Shown: piece by piece, positions 1-9,137 of the stretch | Layout: every line of letters begins with the position of its first letter | Position numbering within the stretch: position 1 is the first letter of the stretch | From: Halothiobacillus sp. | Lineage (GTDB): Bacteria > Pseudomonadota > Gammaproteobacteria > Halothiobacillales > Halothiobacillaceae | Direction of reading: 5' to 3' | DNA length: 34,547 bases | Assembly (NCBI GenBank): GCA_024635755.1 | Contig: JAGXIF010000022.1 | Span: 1-34,547, forward strand | Translations under genes and position numbers: made by a program | The notes under the pieces: model-generated | Database searches by the model: none | Told to the model about the DNA's origin: nothing | Seen by the model: only the letters and a program-made list of their open reading frames with translations

Positions 1-624
1 CTCGGCCTCGCCCCGGCGACGCTCGAGGGCATCCTCGATCCGCGACCGACGTGCCTGCAGGACGACAAGGTCGCTGCCGCTGGCCTCGTTTACCTGATAG
101 GAGGTGCGCGCGCTTTCCAGCAATTCGCGGTACAGCTCGCGTTCGGCCTCGAGCAGGCGACCGAGGGCCTCCTCGCGGTAGACGGCCAGCCACAGCCGGC
201 GGACCTCGCGCTTGAGCTGACGGTCGGCGGTGGCCAAGGCGGCCGCCGAGCCGGCGACGCGGGCCTCGGCCTGCTCGCCGCGGAAGGCGAGCGTGTCGCC
301 CGGCGGCAGGCTCTGCGAGAGCGTCACCACCGTCTGGGTCATGGGTGAATCGCTCAGGCTGTAGTTGTCGGTGGGCACGTTCTGCAGGGCGACGGACAGC
401 CGCGGGTCGGGCAACTCGTCGGCGGCCTCGGCGGTCGCGGCCAGACCGGCGCGCCGTCGATCGGCAGCCTGCAAGCCCTCGTCGCTTCGGGTTGCGGCCT
501 GCTCGGCCGCTTTCAGTGTCAGGCGCGGTCCGGCATCTGCCGACGAGTCGGCCAGGATCGGCGTGATCGGCACGGCGATCGCCAGCCAGGCCACGGCGGC
601 CCGCGAGAGAATGGATGGGTTCAT
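1..624 (-). CDS. TolC-family outer membrane efflux protein, N-terminal part
   Basis: Partial gene: the frame stays open from an ATG at 624 to the window edge, giving 208 codons, so the C-terminal half is missing. The protein opens with a signal peptide (MNPSILSRAAVAWLAIAV, then a likely cleavage after ILA). A helical, Arg/Glu/Ala-rich region typical of outer-membrane efflux proteins follows: LTLKAAEQAA near residue 36, then LPDPRLSVALQNVP and a VVTLSQSLPPG segment. These are family marks of CzcC/CusC-type TolC proteins, the outer-membrane channel of RND metal-efflux systems. The small Cys/His-rich secreted protein just upstream on the same strand fits a metal-handling operon, but the inner-membrane pump and adaptor would lie outside the window. 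The TolC-family call is firm; the substrate is inferred. Confidence 0.85.
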   Translation of the reverse strand, partial: MNPSILSRAAVAWLAIAVPITPILADSSADAGPRLTLKAAEQAATRSDEGLQAADRRRAGLAATAEAADELPDPRLSVALQNVPTDNYSLSDSPMTQTVVTLSQSLPPGDTLAFRGEQAEARVAGSAAALATADRQLKREVRRLWLAVYREEALGRLLEAERELYRELLESARTSYQVNEASGSDLVVLQARRSRIEDALERRRGEAE

Positions 625-711
625 GGAGATTTCCTCGGTTAATGACGGTCAGCGGGGAGCTGGGTCAGCCGAGGTGCCGCGGGGTGTGGTGCCCCGGGGT
701 GCTCGGCCGTG

Positions 712-1047
712 TCAGGCCGAGAGGGGAGGGCGGAACGGGGGGTTCGGAACGCCTGCGGCCATCGAATCGGCCAACGGCGCGTCAAGGGTGCCGTTGGGCA
801 GGTGGATGGCGGCCGGTGTGGCCTGGGCCGGCAGGGGGGAGAAGCCGCCCAGCAGTACGCAGCTGCCGCAGTGGTCACAGCCGGCCGGGGCGGTTGCCTC
901 CTCGGTCGTGCCACTCATGCTCGGGCAGTCGGCCGAATGCTCGGTCGCCTCGTTCATGGGGCAGTCGAGCATGGTGACGCCGGCGGTCACCGCGTTCAGC
1001 GGTGCCCAGAAGGCGAGCAGCAGGGTGATCAGGCGCATGAATTTCAT
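712..1047 (-). CDS. Small Cys/His-rich secreted protein, probably metal-related
   Basis: A 111-residue protein with an N-terminal signal peptide (MKFMRLITLLLAFWAPLNAV). The mature part carries clustered Cys, His and Met residues (LDCPMNEATEHSADCPSM, then AGCDHCGSCVLLGG) and a Pro-rich tail. This pattern resembles the DUF2946/CopL-like small periplasmic proteins often found beside copper or heavy-metal efflux genes. It lies 87 bp upstream of the TolC-family gene on the same strand and is probably co-transcribed with it. A good promoter sits only about 10 bp upstream of the chosen ATG, leaving almost no room for a ribosome binding site. Translation may therefore be leaderless, or start at the second in-frame ATG at 1038. 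Metal binding is inferred from composition and context only. Confidence 0.7.
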   Translation of the reverse strand: MKFMRLITLLLAFWAPLNAVTAGVTMLDCPMNEATEHSADCPSMSGTTEEATAPAGCDHCGSCVLLGGFSPLPAQATPAAIHLPNGTLDAPLADSMAAGVPNPPFRPPLSA

Positions 1048-1056
1048 GAGGTCGGG

Positions 1057-1085
1057 ACTATAGGTGCCTCTTTTGGCAGGCGCAA
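1057..1085 (-). promoter_or_regulatory. Predicted sigma70 promoter for the Cys/His-rich protein
   Basis: On the minus strand, TTGCGC (1080-1085) and TATAGT (1057-1062) are separated by 17 bp. The spacer holds a short inverted repeat, TGCC-N6-GGCA, which could be an operator. The predicted transcription start falls within a few bases of the ATG at 1047, implying a leaderless or nearly leaderless transcript. Confidence 0.5.
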
Positions 1086-1105
1086 GCCCGGCCGCGGATT
1101 GGCGG

Positions 1106-2224
1106 TCAGTCGGGTGTCAACCGCAGCAGCCGACCATCGGCATGGTCGGTAATCACCCAGAGCGCCCCGTCCGGCCCGGCCTCGACATCGCGGATGCGCC
1201 ACTCGCGTGCTTCCAGCCAGCGGTCCTCGTTGACCACGCGTTCGCCATCCAGTTGCAGGCGGGCGAGGTGGCGCTTGGCCAGTGCGCCGACGAACAGGCT
1301 CCCCTGCCAGTCGGGTGCGGCGGGGTGATCGTAGAAGGTCATGCCGGAGGGGGCGATCGACGGGGTCCAGTGATGGAGCGGGCCGATCACGCCCTCGACC
1401 TCGTCCGGCGCGATCTCGGGGCCGTGGTATTCCCGCCCGTAGGTCTGGATCGGCCAGCCGAAGTTCGCGCCTGCCGCCGGGATGTTGATCTCGTCGCCGC
1501 CTCGCGGCCCGTGCTCGTGAATCCAGACCCGGCCGGTCTCGGGGTGGGTCGCGGCGCCCTGCGGATTGCGATGACCAAAGCTGTAGATTGCCGCCGCGGC
1601 ACCCTCGCGATCGACAAAGGGATTGCCTTCGGGGATGGCGCCGTCCTCGTCGAGCCGCAGCACTGAGCCGTTGTGATCGGACAGATCCTGCGCCCGACTC
1701 CTCTCGCCCCGGTCGCCGACCGTCATGAACAGAAAGCCATGGCGGTCGAAGGCCAGCCGCGAGCCGAAATGGATGCCGGAGTCGACGAACGGGGTGGCCA
1801 CGAACAGGATTTCGAAATCGACCAGGCGGTCCCCGGCCAGGCGCCCGCGTCCCAGATGGGCGGCATTGCCGCCTTCGCCCTTGCCCGCCCAGGTCAGATA
1901 GACCCAGCCGGTCCGGGCGAATGCGGGGTGCAGGATCACGTCCAGCAGGCCGCCCTGGTTGCGATGGTCCACGGCCGGGACGCCGTCGATCCGGCGGGTT
2001 TCACCGCTACCCGGGTCGACTCGCAATAGTCGGCCCCGGCGTTCGGTGACCAACAGGTCGCCGTCGGGCAGCACGGCCATACCCCAGGGGTGGTGCAATC
2101 CCTGGGTGATGGCCTTGACGGTGATTTCGCTGTCGCCGCGGACCTCGCCTTGCTGGTCCGTTTCTTGGGCGGAGCAGGCGGGTACCAGCAGCAGGCAGCC
2201 GAGCAGGATGGCGAGGCGTGACAT
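1106..2224 (-). CDS. PQQ-dependent sugar (aldose) dehydrogenase family lipoprotein
   Basis: A 372-residue secreted six-bladed beta-propeller of the soluble aldose/glucose dehydrogenase family (GSDH; E. coli YliI-like). These oxidise sugars with pyrroloquinoline quinone in the periplasm. The start at 2224 gives a clean lipoprotein signal, MSRLAILLGCLLLVPAC, with lipobox VPAC; a TTG ten codons upstream would spoil it. Family marks are LHHPWGMAVLPDGDLLVTER near the mature N-terminus, the GHRNPQG motif in the middle, and HEHGPRGGDEINIP followed by GANFGWP. Length fits the family. No PQQ synthesis genes are in the window. The gene stands alone on its strand. The true substrate of most members is unknown, so only the family is called. 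Confidence 0.88.
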   Translation of the reverse strand: MSRLAILLGCLLLVPACSAQETDQQGEVRGDSEITVKAITQGLHHPWGMAVLPDGDLLVTERRGRLLRVDPGSGETRRIDGVPAVDHRNQGGLLDVILHPAFARTGWVYLTWAGKGEGGNAAHLGRGRLAGDRLVDFEILFVATPFVDSGIHFGSRLAFDRHGFLFMTVGDRGERSRAQDLSDHNGSVLRLDEDGAIPEGNPFVDREGAAAAIYSFGHRNPQGAATHPETGRVWIHEHGPRGGDEINIPAAGANFGWPIQTYGREYHGPEIAPDEVEGVIGPLHHWTPSIAPSGMTFYDHPAAPDWQGSLFVGALAKRHLARLQLDGERVVNEDRWLEAREWRIRDVEAGPDGALWVITDHADGRLLRLTPD

Positions 2225-2544
2225 GGGCGACTCTCGCGGTAGTGATGTGTCCAACGGAGACTAGACGGGCCACCGGGTGGTCGCCGGGAATGGTGGGTAT
2301 GGACGGAGATGCAAAGGTGCAGACGTTCCGGGTTGAGCGGCCCGTGTCGGCCAGGACGTGCTGGTCAGGGCGAAAGCCGTACTGGTGTCCCGTCGCGGCG
2401 ATCGTGAGGCGCGGCCATGGCCGTGCGTGGCGGCCATTTCTTGCCGGGCAAGGGGCGGGGGCGCCTAGCGGTTTCCGCGGCGACCCACGGCGGCAAACTC
2501 GGTACTGCATTGAGCGGCGCGCGGCATGGGCTGCGCATAAGCGG
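2225..2544. other. Intergenic region between divergent genes
   Basis: About 320 bp between the start of the PQQ-dehydrogenase gene and the promoter of the KamA-like gene. I see no convincing gene: the open frames crossing it are GC-rich shadows lacking recognisable protein features. It presumably carries the unidentified promoter of the leftward gene. Nothing else stands out. Confidence 0.4.
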
Positions 2545-2572
2545 TTGTTTTTATCGGGGAATGGGCTAGAAT
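2545..2572 (+). promoter_or_regulatory. Predicted sigma70 promoter of the KamA-family gene
   Basis: TTGTTT (2545-2550) and TAGAAT (2567-2572) are separated by 16 bp, about 58 bp before the ATG at 2630. The -10 matches the consensus at five of six positions. A GC-rich stem (ATCGG...CCGAT, about 2580-2606) follows in the leader. Confidence 0.55.
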
Positions 2573-2629
2573 CCGCCGGCCATCGGTCGGGGCCTGCCCC
2601 CGATACCCATGCGCACCAGACGAGGTTTT

Positions 2630-4033
2630 ATGACGACTGTTGCCAAACGAACCATCCCCGAAACGCGCGGCGCGGGCATGCCCGACGAGGCACCCAAGCT
2701 GCAGGTCTTCACCGATCGCCACCTCGACAAGATCGAGCCGCTCCAACGCCTCGGCGAGGAAGCGCTGTTCGAGATGAAGGTGGTCGCGAGCGTGCTGCCG
2801 TTTCGTGTCAACAACTACGTCATCGAGAACCTGATCGACTGGGAGCGTGCTCCCGACGACCCGATCTTCTCCCTGACCTTCCCGCAGCGCGACATGCTCG
2901 ATCCCGAGATGTACGAGCAGATGGCCGAGTTGCATCGCCGCCAGGCGCCCAAGGAGGAGATCACCGCACTGGCGTGGCAGCTGCGTCACAAGCTCAACCC
3001 GCACCCGGCCGGCCAGATGGAGATGAATCTCCCCGAGGTCAACGGCGAGACGGTCGAGGGTGTGCAGCACAAGTACCGTGAGACGGCGCTGTTCTTTCCC
3101 AGCCAGGGTCAGACCTGCCACAGCTATTGCACCTTCTGCTTCCGCTGGGCTCAGTTCGTCGGCGACAAGGATCTCAAGATCGCCTCCAAGGAGGCCGGTC
3201 AGCTGCTCGACTACTTGGCTGCCCACCCGCACCTGTCGGATCTGCTGATGACCGGCGGCGACCCGATGGTGATGAAGACCAAGCACTTGGCGCCGTACCT
3301 CGAGGGGCTGCTCGACGAGCGACTCGACCATGTCCAGACGGTGCGTATCGGCACCAAGGCGCTGTCTTTCTGGCCGTACCGCTTCGTCACCGATCCGGAT
3401 GCTGAGGAGCTGCTGGGACTGTTCGAGCGGCTGGTCGAGTCCGGCAAGCACGTCGCGGTGATGGCGCACATCAACCATTACCAGGAGATGGAAAACCCCA
3501 TCTTCCGCGAGGCGGTCAAGCGCATCCGCGCGACCGGCGCCGAGATCCGCACCCAGAGCCCGCTGATCAAGCACATCAACGACTCGGGCGACGTCTGGGC
3601 CCGCATGTGGCGCGAGCAGGTGCGTCTGGGCATGATCCCGTATTACATGTTCGTCGAGCGCGACACGGGCGCGAAGTACCGTTTCGAGGTGCCGCTGGCC
3701 GAGGCCTACGACATCTATCGCGAGGCGATGAAACAGGTCTCCGGCCTCGCGCGCACCGCGCGCGGACCTTCTATGTCGGCCGGTCCGGGGAAGGTCGAGA
3801 TCCAGGGCGTGGCCGAAATCAAGGGCGAGAAGGTGTTCGTGCTGCGCTTCATCCAAGGGCGCAATCCGGACTGGGTGCAACGCCCGTTTTTCGCCAAGTA
3901 CGACACCGAGGCCACCTGGCTGCATGAACTCAAGCCCGCTTTCGGCGAGAAGGCGTTCTTCTTCGAGGATGAGTACGAGGCCATGCAGACCGATTGCGGC
4001 CTGAAGGTCATCGACGCAGCCGAGGTCGAGTAG
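2630..4033 (+). CDS. KamA-family radical SAM protein (lysine 2,3-aminomutase-like)
   Basis: A 467-residue radical SAM, PLP-dependent aminomutase-family protein. The ATG at 2630 follows GAGG at good spacing and is preferred to the upstream in-frame ATG at 2609. The CX3CX2C cluster motif is at Cys163/167/170 (CHSYCTFCF). Arg172, two residues after the last Cys, matches the arginine that holds the substrate carboxylate in lysine 2,3-aminomutase (LAM). Lys388, in AGPGKVEIQG, is in the position of the PLP-binding lysine. By hand alignment to clostridial LAM from memory, the two aspartates that grip the lysine side chain (Asp293, Asp330) correspond to Arg344 and Ser381 here. It is therefore likely an aminomutase-type enzyme acting on an alpha-amino acid other than lysine. 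It is longer than EpmB/YjeK (about 340 residues). It is monocistronic; no acetyltransferase partner (AblB) is adjacent. Confidence 0.85.
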   Translation: MTTVAKRTIPETRGAGMPDEAPKLQVFTDRHLDKIEPLQRLGEEALFEMKVVASVLPFRVNNYVIENLIDWERAPDDPIFSLTFPQRDMLDPEMYEQMAELHRRQAPKEEITALAWQLRHKLNPHPAGQMEMNLPEVNGETVEGVQHKYRETALFFPSQGQTCHSYCTFCFRWAQFVGDKDLKIASKEAGQLLDYLAAHPHLSDLLMTGGDPMVMKTKHLAPYLEGLLDERLDHVQTVRIGTKALSFWPYRFVTDPDAEELLGLFERLVESGKHVAVMAHINHYQEMENPIFREAVKRIRATGAEIRTQSPLIKHINDSGDVWARMWREQVRLGMIPYYMFVERDTGAKYRFEVPLAEAYDIYREAMKQVSGLARTARGPSMSAGPGKVEIQGVAEIKGEKVFVLRFIQGRNPDWVQRPFFAKYDTEATWLHELKPAFGEKAFFFEDEYEAMQTDCGLKVIDAAEVE

Positions 4034-4092
4034 CAAATTGCGCTACGTATCGATGTCCCGTTCGTCCAGGGATGCCAAGTCCCTGATCGGAC

Positions 4093-4121
4093 TTGACGAA
4101 CAGGGCGCGGATCGCTAACAT
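4093..4121 (+). promoter_or_regulatory. Strong predicted sigma70 promoter of rplU-rpmA
   Basis: TTGACG (4093-4098) and TAACAT (4116-4121) are separated by exactly 17 bp, with a GC-rich discriminator just downstream. Transcription should start near 4128, a few bases before the inverted-repeat element at 4135. The rplU message would therefore begin with that element. Confidence 0.65.
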
Positions 4122-4134
4122 TGCGCGCCTTTAC

Positions 4135-4400
4135 GGAAGGGCTGCACGAATGCGATACCGCTCTGCGCGTCTTGAGCCGGGCAGATGCAAGGCGACCGTC
4201 CGCCGCTGAAGGGTAGTTCCCTTCTCAAGGACGGCAACGCAGCAGGTGTTCGGCTCAAGACGCGCCCTGCGGGGCTTGGCGAGCCACCCGTGCTCGGCGT
4301 TGCGCCGTCTTGACGTGGCCACCGGCACGCCGGTGACGTCGCGCCTTGATCACGGGTGGCTCGCCAGGTCAGAGTGGCATCGCATTCGCGCAGACCTTCC
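4135..4400 (+). repeat. Inverted-repeat (MITE-like) element A in the rplU leader
   Basis: A 266-bp non-coding element bounded by 31-bp imperfect terminal inverted repeats (4135-4165 and 4370-4400; 27 of 31 pair). Each starts GGAAGG(G/T)CTGC(A/G)CGAAT. Inside are two perfect 15-bp stems (4165-4179 with 4251-4265; 4278-4292 with 4351-4365) and a small hairpin, GAAGGG-TAGTT-CCCTTC. It is flanked by TTAC on the left and TTAA on the right, close to the YTAR target duplication of IS5-group elements, whose ends also begin GGAAGG. A shorter relative is at 10406-10575, sharing the ends, TAGTT and ACGGCAAC. No transposase is encoded. It could be a MITE that became the rplU leader, or a structured leader resembling one. 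Confidence 0.75.
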
Positions 4401-4468
4401 TTAAACGCCCGCCGGTGACCCGCAAGGGTTGCCGGCTCCATTACGCATAAACATTCGGGTTTTACAGC

Positions 4469-4780
4469 ATGTACGCAGTGGTCGTTACCGGCGGTAAGCA
4501 GTACCGCGTCGAGCAAGGCAGCAAGGTGCGCGTCGAGAAGCTCTCAGGCGAAGCCGGCAGCACCGTGACGCTGGATCAGGTTTTGATGGTCGGCGACGGC
4601 TCGGACATCAAGGTCGGTGCGCCGACCGTTGATGGCGCGAGCGTCACCGCCGAAATCGTCGGTCAGGGTCGCGGCAAGAAGGTGGAAATCATCAAGTTCC
4701 GCCGTCGCAAGCACCACATGAAGCGTCAGGGCCACCGTCAGGCCTACACCGAACTCAAAATCACCGGCATCAGCGCGTAA
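4469..4780 (+). CDS. rplU: 50S ribosomal protein L21
   Basis: A 103-residue protein, the full family length. It begins [14 protein letters not shown] and ends with the basic RNA-binding tail [16 protein letters not shown], typical of L21, which binds 23S rRNA in the large subunit. It is followed after 35 bp by rpmA and then obgE, the standard proteobacterial order. No clear Shine-Dalgarno sequence precedes the ATG. The long leader contains inverted-repeat element A, so expression could be influenced by leader structure. Confidence 0.98.
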   Translation: MYAVVVTGGKQYRVEQGSKVRVEKLSGEAGSTVTLDQVLMVGDGSDIKVGAPTVDGASVTAEIVGQGRGKKVEIIKFRRRKHHMKRQGHRQAYTELKITGISA

Positions 4781-4815
4781 GACCGCGTCGGTGACCAGAC
4801 AACGGGAGTTGAAAC

Positions 4816-5073
4816 ATGGCACATAAAAAAGCAGCAGGCTCCACCCGGAACGGCCGCGACAGTGAAAGCAAGCGCCTCGGCGTGAAGCGTTTCGGTGGCG
4901 AAGCGGTTTCGGCTGGCAGCATCATCGTTCGCCAGCGTGGCACCAAGTTCCACGCCGGTTCCAACATGGGCGTAGGGCGTGACTACACGCTGTTCGCACT
5001 GACCGACGGCAAGGTGAAGTTCGAGGTCAAGGGCCCGAAAAGCCGCCGTTTCGTCAGCATCGATCCGGCCTGA
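4816..5073 (+). CDS. rpmA: 50S ribosomal protein L27
   Basis: An 85-residue protein matching L27, which reaches the peptidyl-transferase centre with its N-terminus. It starts [20 protein letters not shown] and contains the diagnostic segment [13 protein letters not shown] followed by [11 protein letters not shown]. The N-terminus is the ordinary proteobacterial form, without the cleavable extension known from Firmicutes. A GGGAG ribosome binding site lies about 8 bp upstream. It is co-transcribed with rplU; a hairpin at 5132 separates it from obgE. Confidence 0.98.
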   Translation: MAHKKAAGSTRNGRDSESKRLGVKRFGGEAVSAGSIIVRQRGTKFHAGSNMGVGRDYTLFALTDGKVKFEVKGPKSRRFVSIDPA

Positions 5074-5131
5074 TCCGGAACGAGACACCGTTGCCGGGGC
5101 CGGCATGGCTGGCCCGGCGATCGTGAGTCCG

Positions 5132-5160
5132 AGCCCCGCCCGCGTGCGGGGCTTTCGTGT
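5132..5160 (+). terminator. Hairpin terminator or attenuator after rpmA
   Basis: AGCCCCGC (5132-5139) pairs with GCGGGGCT (5146-5153) around a 6-bp loop, followed by TTTCGTGTTT. The T-tract is broken, so it may terminate only partially, reducing obgE-proB expression relative to the ribosomal protein genes. Confidence 0.6.
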
Positions 5161-5206
5161 TTGTGGCCCGACTGCATGGGCAGTCGTGGCCGTCATTGGG
5201 GAATGA

Positions 5207-6289
<1,083 letters not shown>

Positions 6290-6291
6290 GC

Positions 6292-7410
6292 GTGCGCGAG
6301 CAGGTCAGGGGCTATCAGCGCTGGGTGGTCAAGATCGGGTCGGCGATGGTTACCGGCGACGGCCGCGGCCTGGATCGCGAGGCGATCGCCGCCTGGGCCC
6401 GCCAACTGGCCGAGCTGCGCGCCGAAGGCCGCGAGATCGTGATCGTGACGTCCGGCGCGGTCGCCGAGGGGATGGCGCGCCTCGGCTGGGAGGAGCGTCC
6501 CGATTCGCTGCCCAAGCTTCAGGCGGCCGCGGCCGTCGGCCAGATGGGGCTGGTGGAGGCCTACGCCGACGGGCTGGCCCGTCACGGCACCCATTCGGCG
6601 CAGATCCTGCTGACTCACGACGATCTCGTCGACCGGTCGCGCTACCTCAATGCCCGCAGCACCCTGCGCACGCTGCTGGGACTGGGCGTCGTGCCCGTGG
6701 TCAACGAAAACGACACCGTGGCCACCGACGAGATTCGCTTCGGTGACAACGACACCCTCGCCGCGCTGGTGGCCAATCTGGTCGAGGCCGACATGCTGGT
6801 GATCCTCACCGATCAGTCCGGCCTGTTCGACGCCGACCCGCGCAAGCATCCCGATGCCCGCCTGCTCGACGAGGTCACCGCTGGCGATCCGTCGCTGGAG
6901 GCGATGGCCTCCCCGGAAGGCGGACGCCTGGGACGTGGCGGTATGTACACCAAGGTGATGGCCGCCGCGCGCGCCGCGCGTTCCGGCGCGGCGACCATCG
7001 TGGCTGCTGGCAGCGAGGCGGACGTGCTCTGCCGGTTGGCCGCGGGCGAATCTCTGGGCACGTATTTCCGGCCGGCGACCAACCGGCTGGCCGCCCGCAA
7101 GCAGTGGCTGGCAGGCCAATTGCGGGTGCGCGGGCGCCTGCAGGTGGATGCCGGCGCGGCACGGGCGGTCGCCGAGCAGGGGCGCTCGCTCCTGCCCGTG
7201 GGCGCGACCGGTGTTACTGGCGACTTCGCCCGAGGCGAGCTGGTCTCGATCGTCGGCCCCGACGGGCGCGAGTTCGCCCGGGGGCTGGTCAACTACCCCA
7301 GTGAGGATGCCGAGCGGCTGGTCGGGTGCGCGAGCGCGGATATCGCCGACATCATCGGCTACCGCGAAGAGAACGAACTGGTCCACCGGGACAACCTGGT
7401 GCTGCTCTGA
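6292..7410 (+). CDS. proB: Glutamate 5-kinase
   Basis: First enzyme of proline synthesis: ATP-dependent phosphorylation of glutamate at the gamma-carboxyl group. About 372 residues, normal for the two-domain form. The amino-acid kinase domain comes first ([44 protein letters not shown], then [11 protein letters not shown]). A C-terminal PUA domain follows from about residue 275. A GTG at 6292 has GGAGG at 7-bp spacing. An ATG at 6286, two codons upstream and overlapping the obgE stop as ATGA, has the same GGAGG only one base away, so GTG is preferred. Coupling to obgE is likely either way. The obgE-proB neighbourhood is common in proteobacteria. Confidence 0.96.
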   Translation: MREQVRGYQRWVVKIGSAMVTGDGRGLDREAIAAWARQLAELRAEGREIVIVTSGAVAEGMARLGWEERPDSLPKLQAAAAVGQMGLVEAYADGLARHGTHSAQILLTHDDLVDRSRYLNARSTLRTLLGLGVVPVVNENDTVATDEIRFGDNDTLAALVANLVEADMLVILTDQSGLFDADPRKHPDARLLDEVTAGDPSLEAMASPEGGRLGRGGMYTKVMAAARAARSGAATIVAAGSEADVLCRLAAGESLGTYFRPATNRLAARKQWLAGQLRVRGRLQVDAGAARAVAEQGRSLLPVGATGVTGDFARGELVSIVGPDGREFARGLVNYPSEDAERLVGCASADIADIIGYREENELVHRDNLVLL

Positions 7411-7505
7411 GCGAGTGCCGGCCGGTCCTTTCCTGACCCGTTCAAGGCTGCCCGCTGGGCCTTACATCCTTTCTCCCTGACTGACCTTCGCGTCCATCGC
7501 CTGCG

Positions 7506-8657
7506 TCACGTCGCCTCTCTAGCTTGGTTCTCCAGCCCGTCCAGCATCCGCTCGTAGATCCGGGACAGGGTCGTCAGGTCCTCGACGGCCACGTGCTCGT
7601 CGATCTGGTGGATGGTGGCGTTGAGCGGGCCGAGCTCGATCACCTGGGTGCCGGTCGGCGCGATGAACCGCCCATCCGAGGTGCCGCCGGCGGTCGACGG
7701 CTTGGGGCGCGTGCCCAGTTCGGCTTCCACCGCGTCTTCCACCGCGCCCACCATCGGGCCGTCGTCGCGGGTGAGAAATGGCTCGCCGGACAGGTGCCAG
7801 TTGACGCGGGCTGTCAGCCCATGCCGCTTGAGCAGCTTGTTGACCCGGTCCTTGATCGCCTCGACCGAGGTTTCCGTGTTGAAGCGCAGGTTGAACTGCA
7901 CCGCCAGCGTGCCAGGGATGACATTGTTCGCGCCGGTGCCGGCGTGGATGTTGGCAATCTGCAGGGTCGAGGGGGGAAAGTGGGCATTGCCCTGGTCCCA
8001 CTGGATGCCGACCAGCTCATCGAGGAACGGCGCGGCCCGGTGTACCGGGTTGTCGGCCAGGTGCGGGTAGGCGACATGCCCTTGGCGTCCCTCGATCACC
8101 AGATCGGCGGTGATCGAACCACGCCGGCCAATCTTGTATTCGTCACCCAGGCGTTCGCGGCTCGATGGCTCGCCCACCAGGCACCAGTCGATTTTCTGTC
8201 CCTTCTCGCGCAGCCACTGCATCACCCGCTTGGTGCCATGGCGCGCCGGCCCCTCTTCGTCACTGGTGATCAGGAAGCCCAGTCGGAAGGCCGGCTCCGG
8301 CTGGCGGGCGAGAAAGCGTTCCACGGCCGTAATCATGGCCGCGACCGAGCCCTTCATGTCGGCCGCCCCCCGGCCATAGAGCTTGCCCTTGTGGATGTCC
8401 GCGGCGAAAGGCAGGTGGCTCCACAGGGTTTCATCGCCCGTCGGCACCACGTCGGTGTGGCCGGCGAAGACGAACAGAGGCCCCCGATCGCCATGCACGG
8501 CCCAGAGGTTGTCGACCTCCTCGAAGCGCAGGGCCTGAATGGCAAAGCCCAGCGGGGCGATCCGTTCGGCGATCCGCGGCTGACACCCCCGGTCGTCGGG
8601 GGTGATCGACGGCCGCCGGATCAGGTCGCGGGCCAGATCGATAGTCGCATCACTCAT
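7506..8657 (-). CDS. dapE: Succinyl-diaminopimelate desuccinylase
   Basis: A 383-residue M20-family zinc hydrolase that removes succinate from N-succinyl-LL-diaminopimelate, in the branch leading to lysine and peptidoglycan. Metal and catalytic motifs are visible: FAGHTDVVPTGDE (His67, Asp69), GRGAADMKG (Asp100) and ITSDEEGPA (Glu134/135). The start at 8657 has AGGAGG at 8-bp spacing, better than an upstream in-frame start at 8675. It overlaps the upstream ArsC-like gene by ATGA, so the two are translationally coupled. The succinylase-branch partners dapD and dapC lie 5-7 kb away on the same strand. Confidence 0.97.
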   Translation of the reverse strand: MSDATIDLARDLIRRPSITPDDRGCQPRIAERIAPLGFAIQALRFEEVDNLWAVHGDRGPLFVFAGHTDVVPTGDETLWSHLPFAADIHKGKLYGRGAADMKGSVAAMITAVERFLARQPEPAFRLGFLITSDEEGPARHGTKRVMQWLREKGQKIDWCLVGEPSSRERLGDEYKIGRRGSITADLVIEGRQGHVAYPHLADNPVHRAAPFLDELVGIQWDQGNAHFPPSTLQIANIHAGTGANNVIPGTLAVQFNLRFNTETSVEAIKDRVNKLLKRHGLTARVNWHLSGEPFLTRDDGPMVGAVEDAVEAELGTRPKPSTAGGTSDGRFIAPTGTQVIELGPLNATIHQIDEHVAVEDLTTLSRIYERMLDGLENQAREAT

Positions 8658-8998
8658 CGCAGTACCTCCTGCCACTTCTCGGTGTCGAAGCCGACCAGTG
8701 TGCCCCCGTCATGCTCGACGATCGGGCGCTTGATCAGGCTGGGGTTGGCGCGCGCGGCCTCGGTGGCGTGTTCGGCATCCATGACCTCGCGTTCCGCTTC
8801 GGGCAGGTGTCGCCAGGACATGCCCCGGCGGTTGATCACCGTCTCCCAGCCGAACCGCTCGAGCCATTCGTCCAGCCGGTCGGCGGGCACACCTTCCTTC
8901 TTGTAGTCATGGACGCGGTATTCCAGCCCCTGTGTGTCCAGCCAGGCCCGTGCCTTCCTGACCGTTTCGCAGTTCCTGATGCCGTAGACGGTGATCAT
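8654..8998 (-). CDS. ArsC/Spx-family reductase-like protein (YffB type)
   Basis: A 114-residue thioredoxin-fold protein of the ArsC family, YffB subgroup. It begins ITVYGIRNCETVRKARAWL with a single redox-type Cys in NCETVRKA, and has the later family signature SLIKRPIV. YffB-like genes are regularly found just before dapE in proteobacteria, as here, where the stop and start overlap (ATGA). No other arsenic-resistance gene is nearby, so arsenate reduction is not implied; the biochemical role of YffB proteins is unsettled. The upstream 100 bp is AT-rich for this genome and probably holds the promoter of the pair. Confidence 0.92.
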   Translation of the reverse strand: MITVYGIRNCETVRKARAWLDTQGLEYRVHDYKKEGVPADRLDEWLERFGWETVINRRGMSWRHLPEAEREVMDAEHATEAARANPSLIKRPIVEHDGGTLVGFDTEKWQEVLR

Positions 8999-9137
8999 CG
9001 AGTAGCCCTTATAAGAGAATTATGTTGTTCCGGATAGGAAAAATTGATTTTCGTATCAGTGATGGCGTCCTACACTCCAATTGGTCCGGCCCCGCGTCAA
9101 GGGTCCGAAATTGCAGCAGAAAAGGAGCGAGATTGCC

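Noticed and set aside
2465-4036. 523-codon minus-strand open frame opposite the KamA-like gene
   Set aside because: It mirrors a clear radical SAM gene and is a GC-rich shadow: Leu/His/Asp/Gly-heavy composition, no family features.
4115-4516. 133-codon minus-strand open frame across inverted-repeat element A
   Set aside because: It runs through palindromic repeat sequence and into rplU, has no ribosome binding site and no protein-like pattern; not a transposase fragment.
8654-8998. Arsenate-resistance gene
   Set aside because: Belongs to the YffB subgroup coupled to dapE, and no arsR, arsB or acr3 is nearby.
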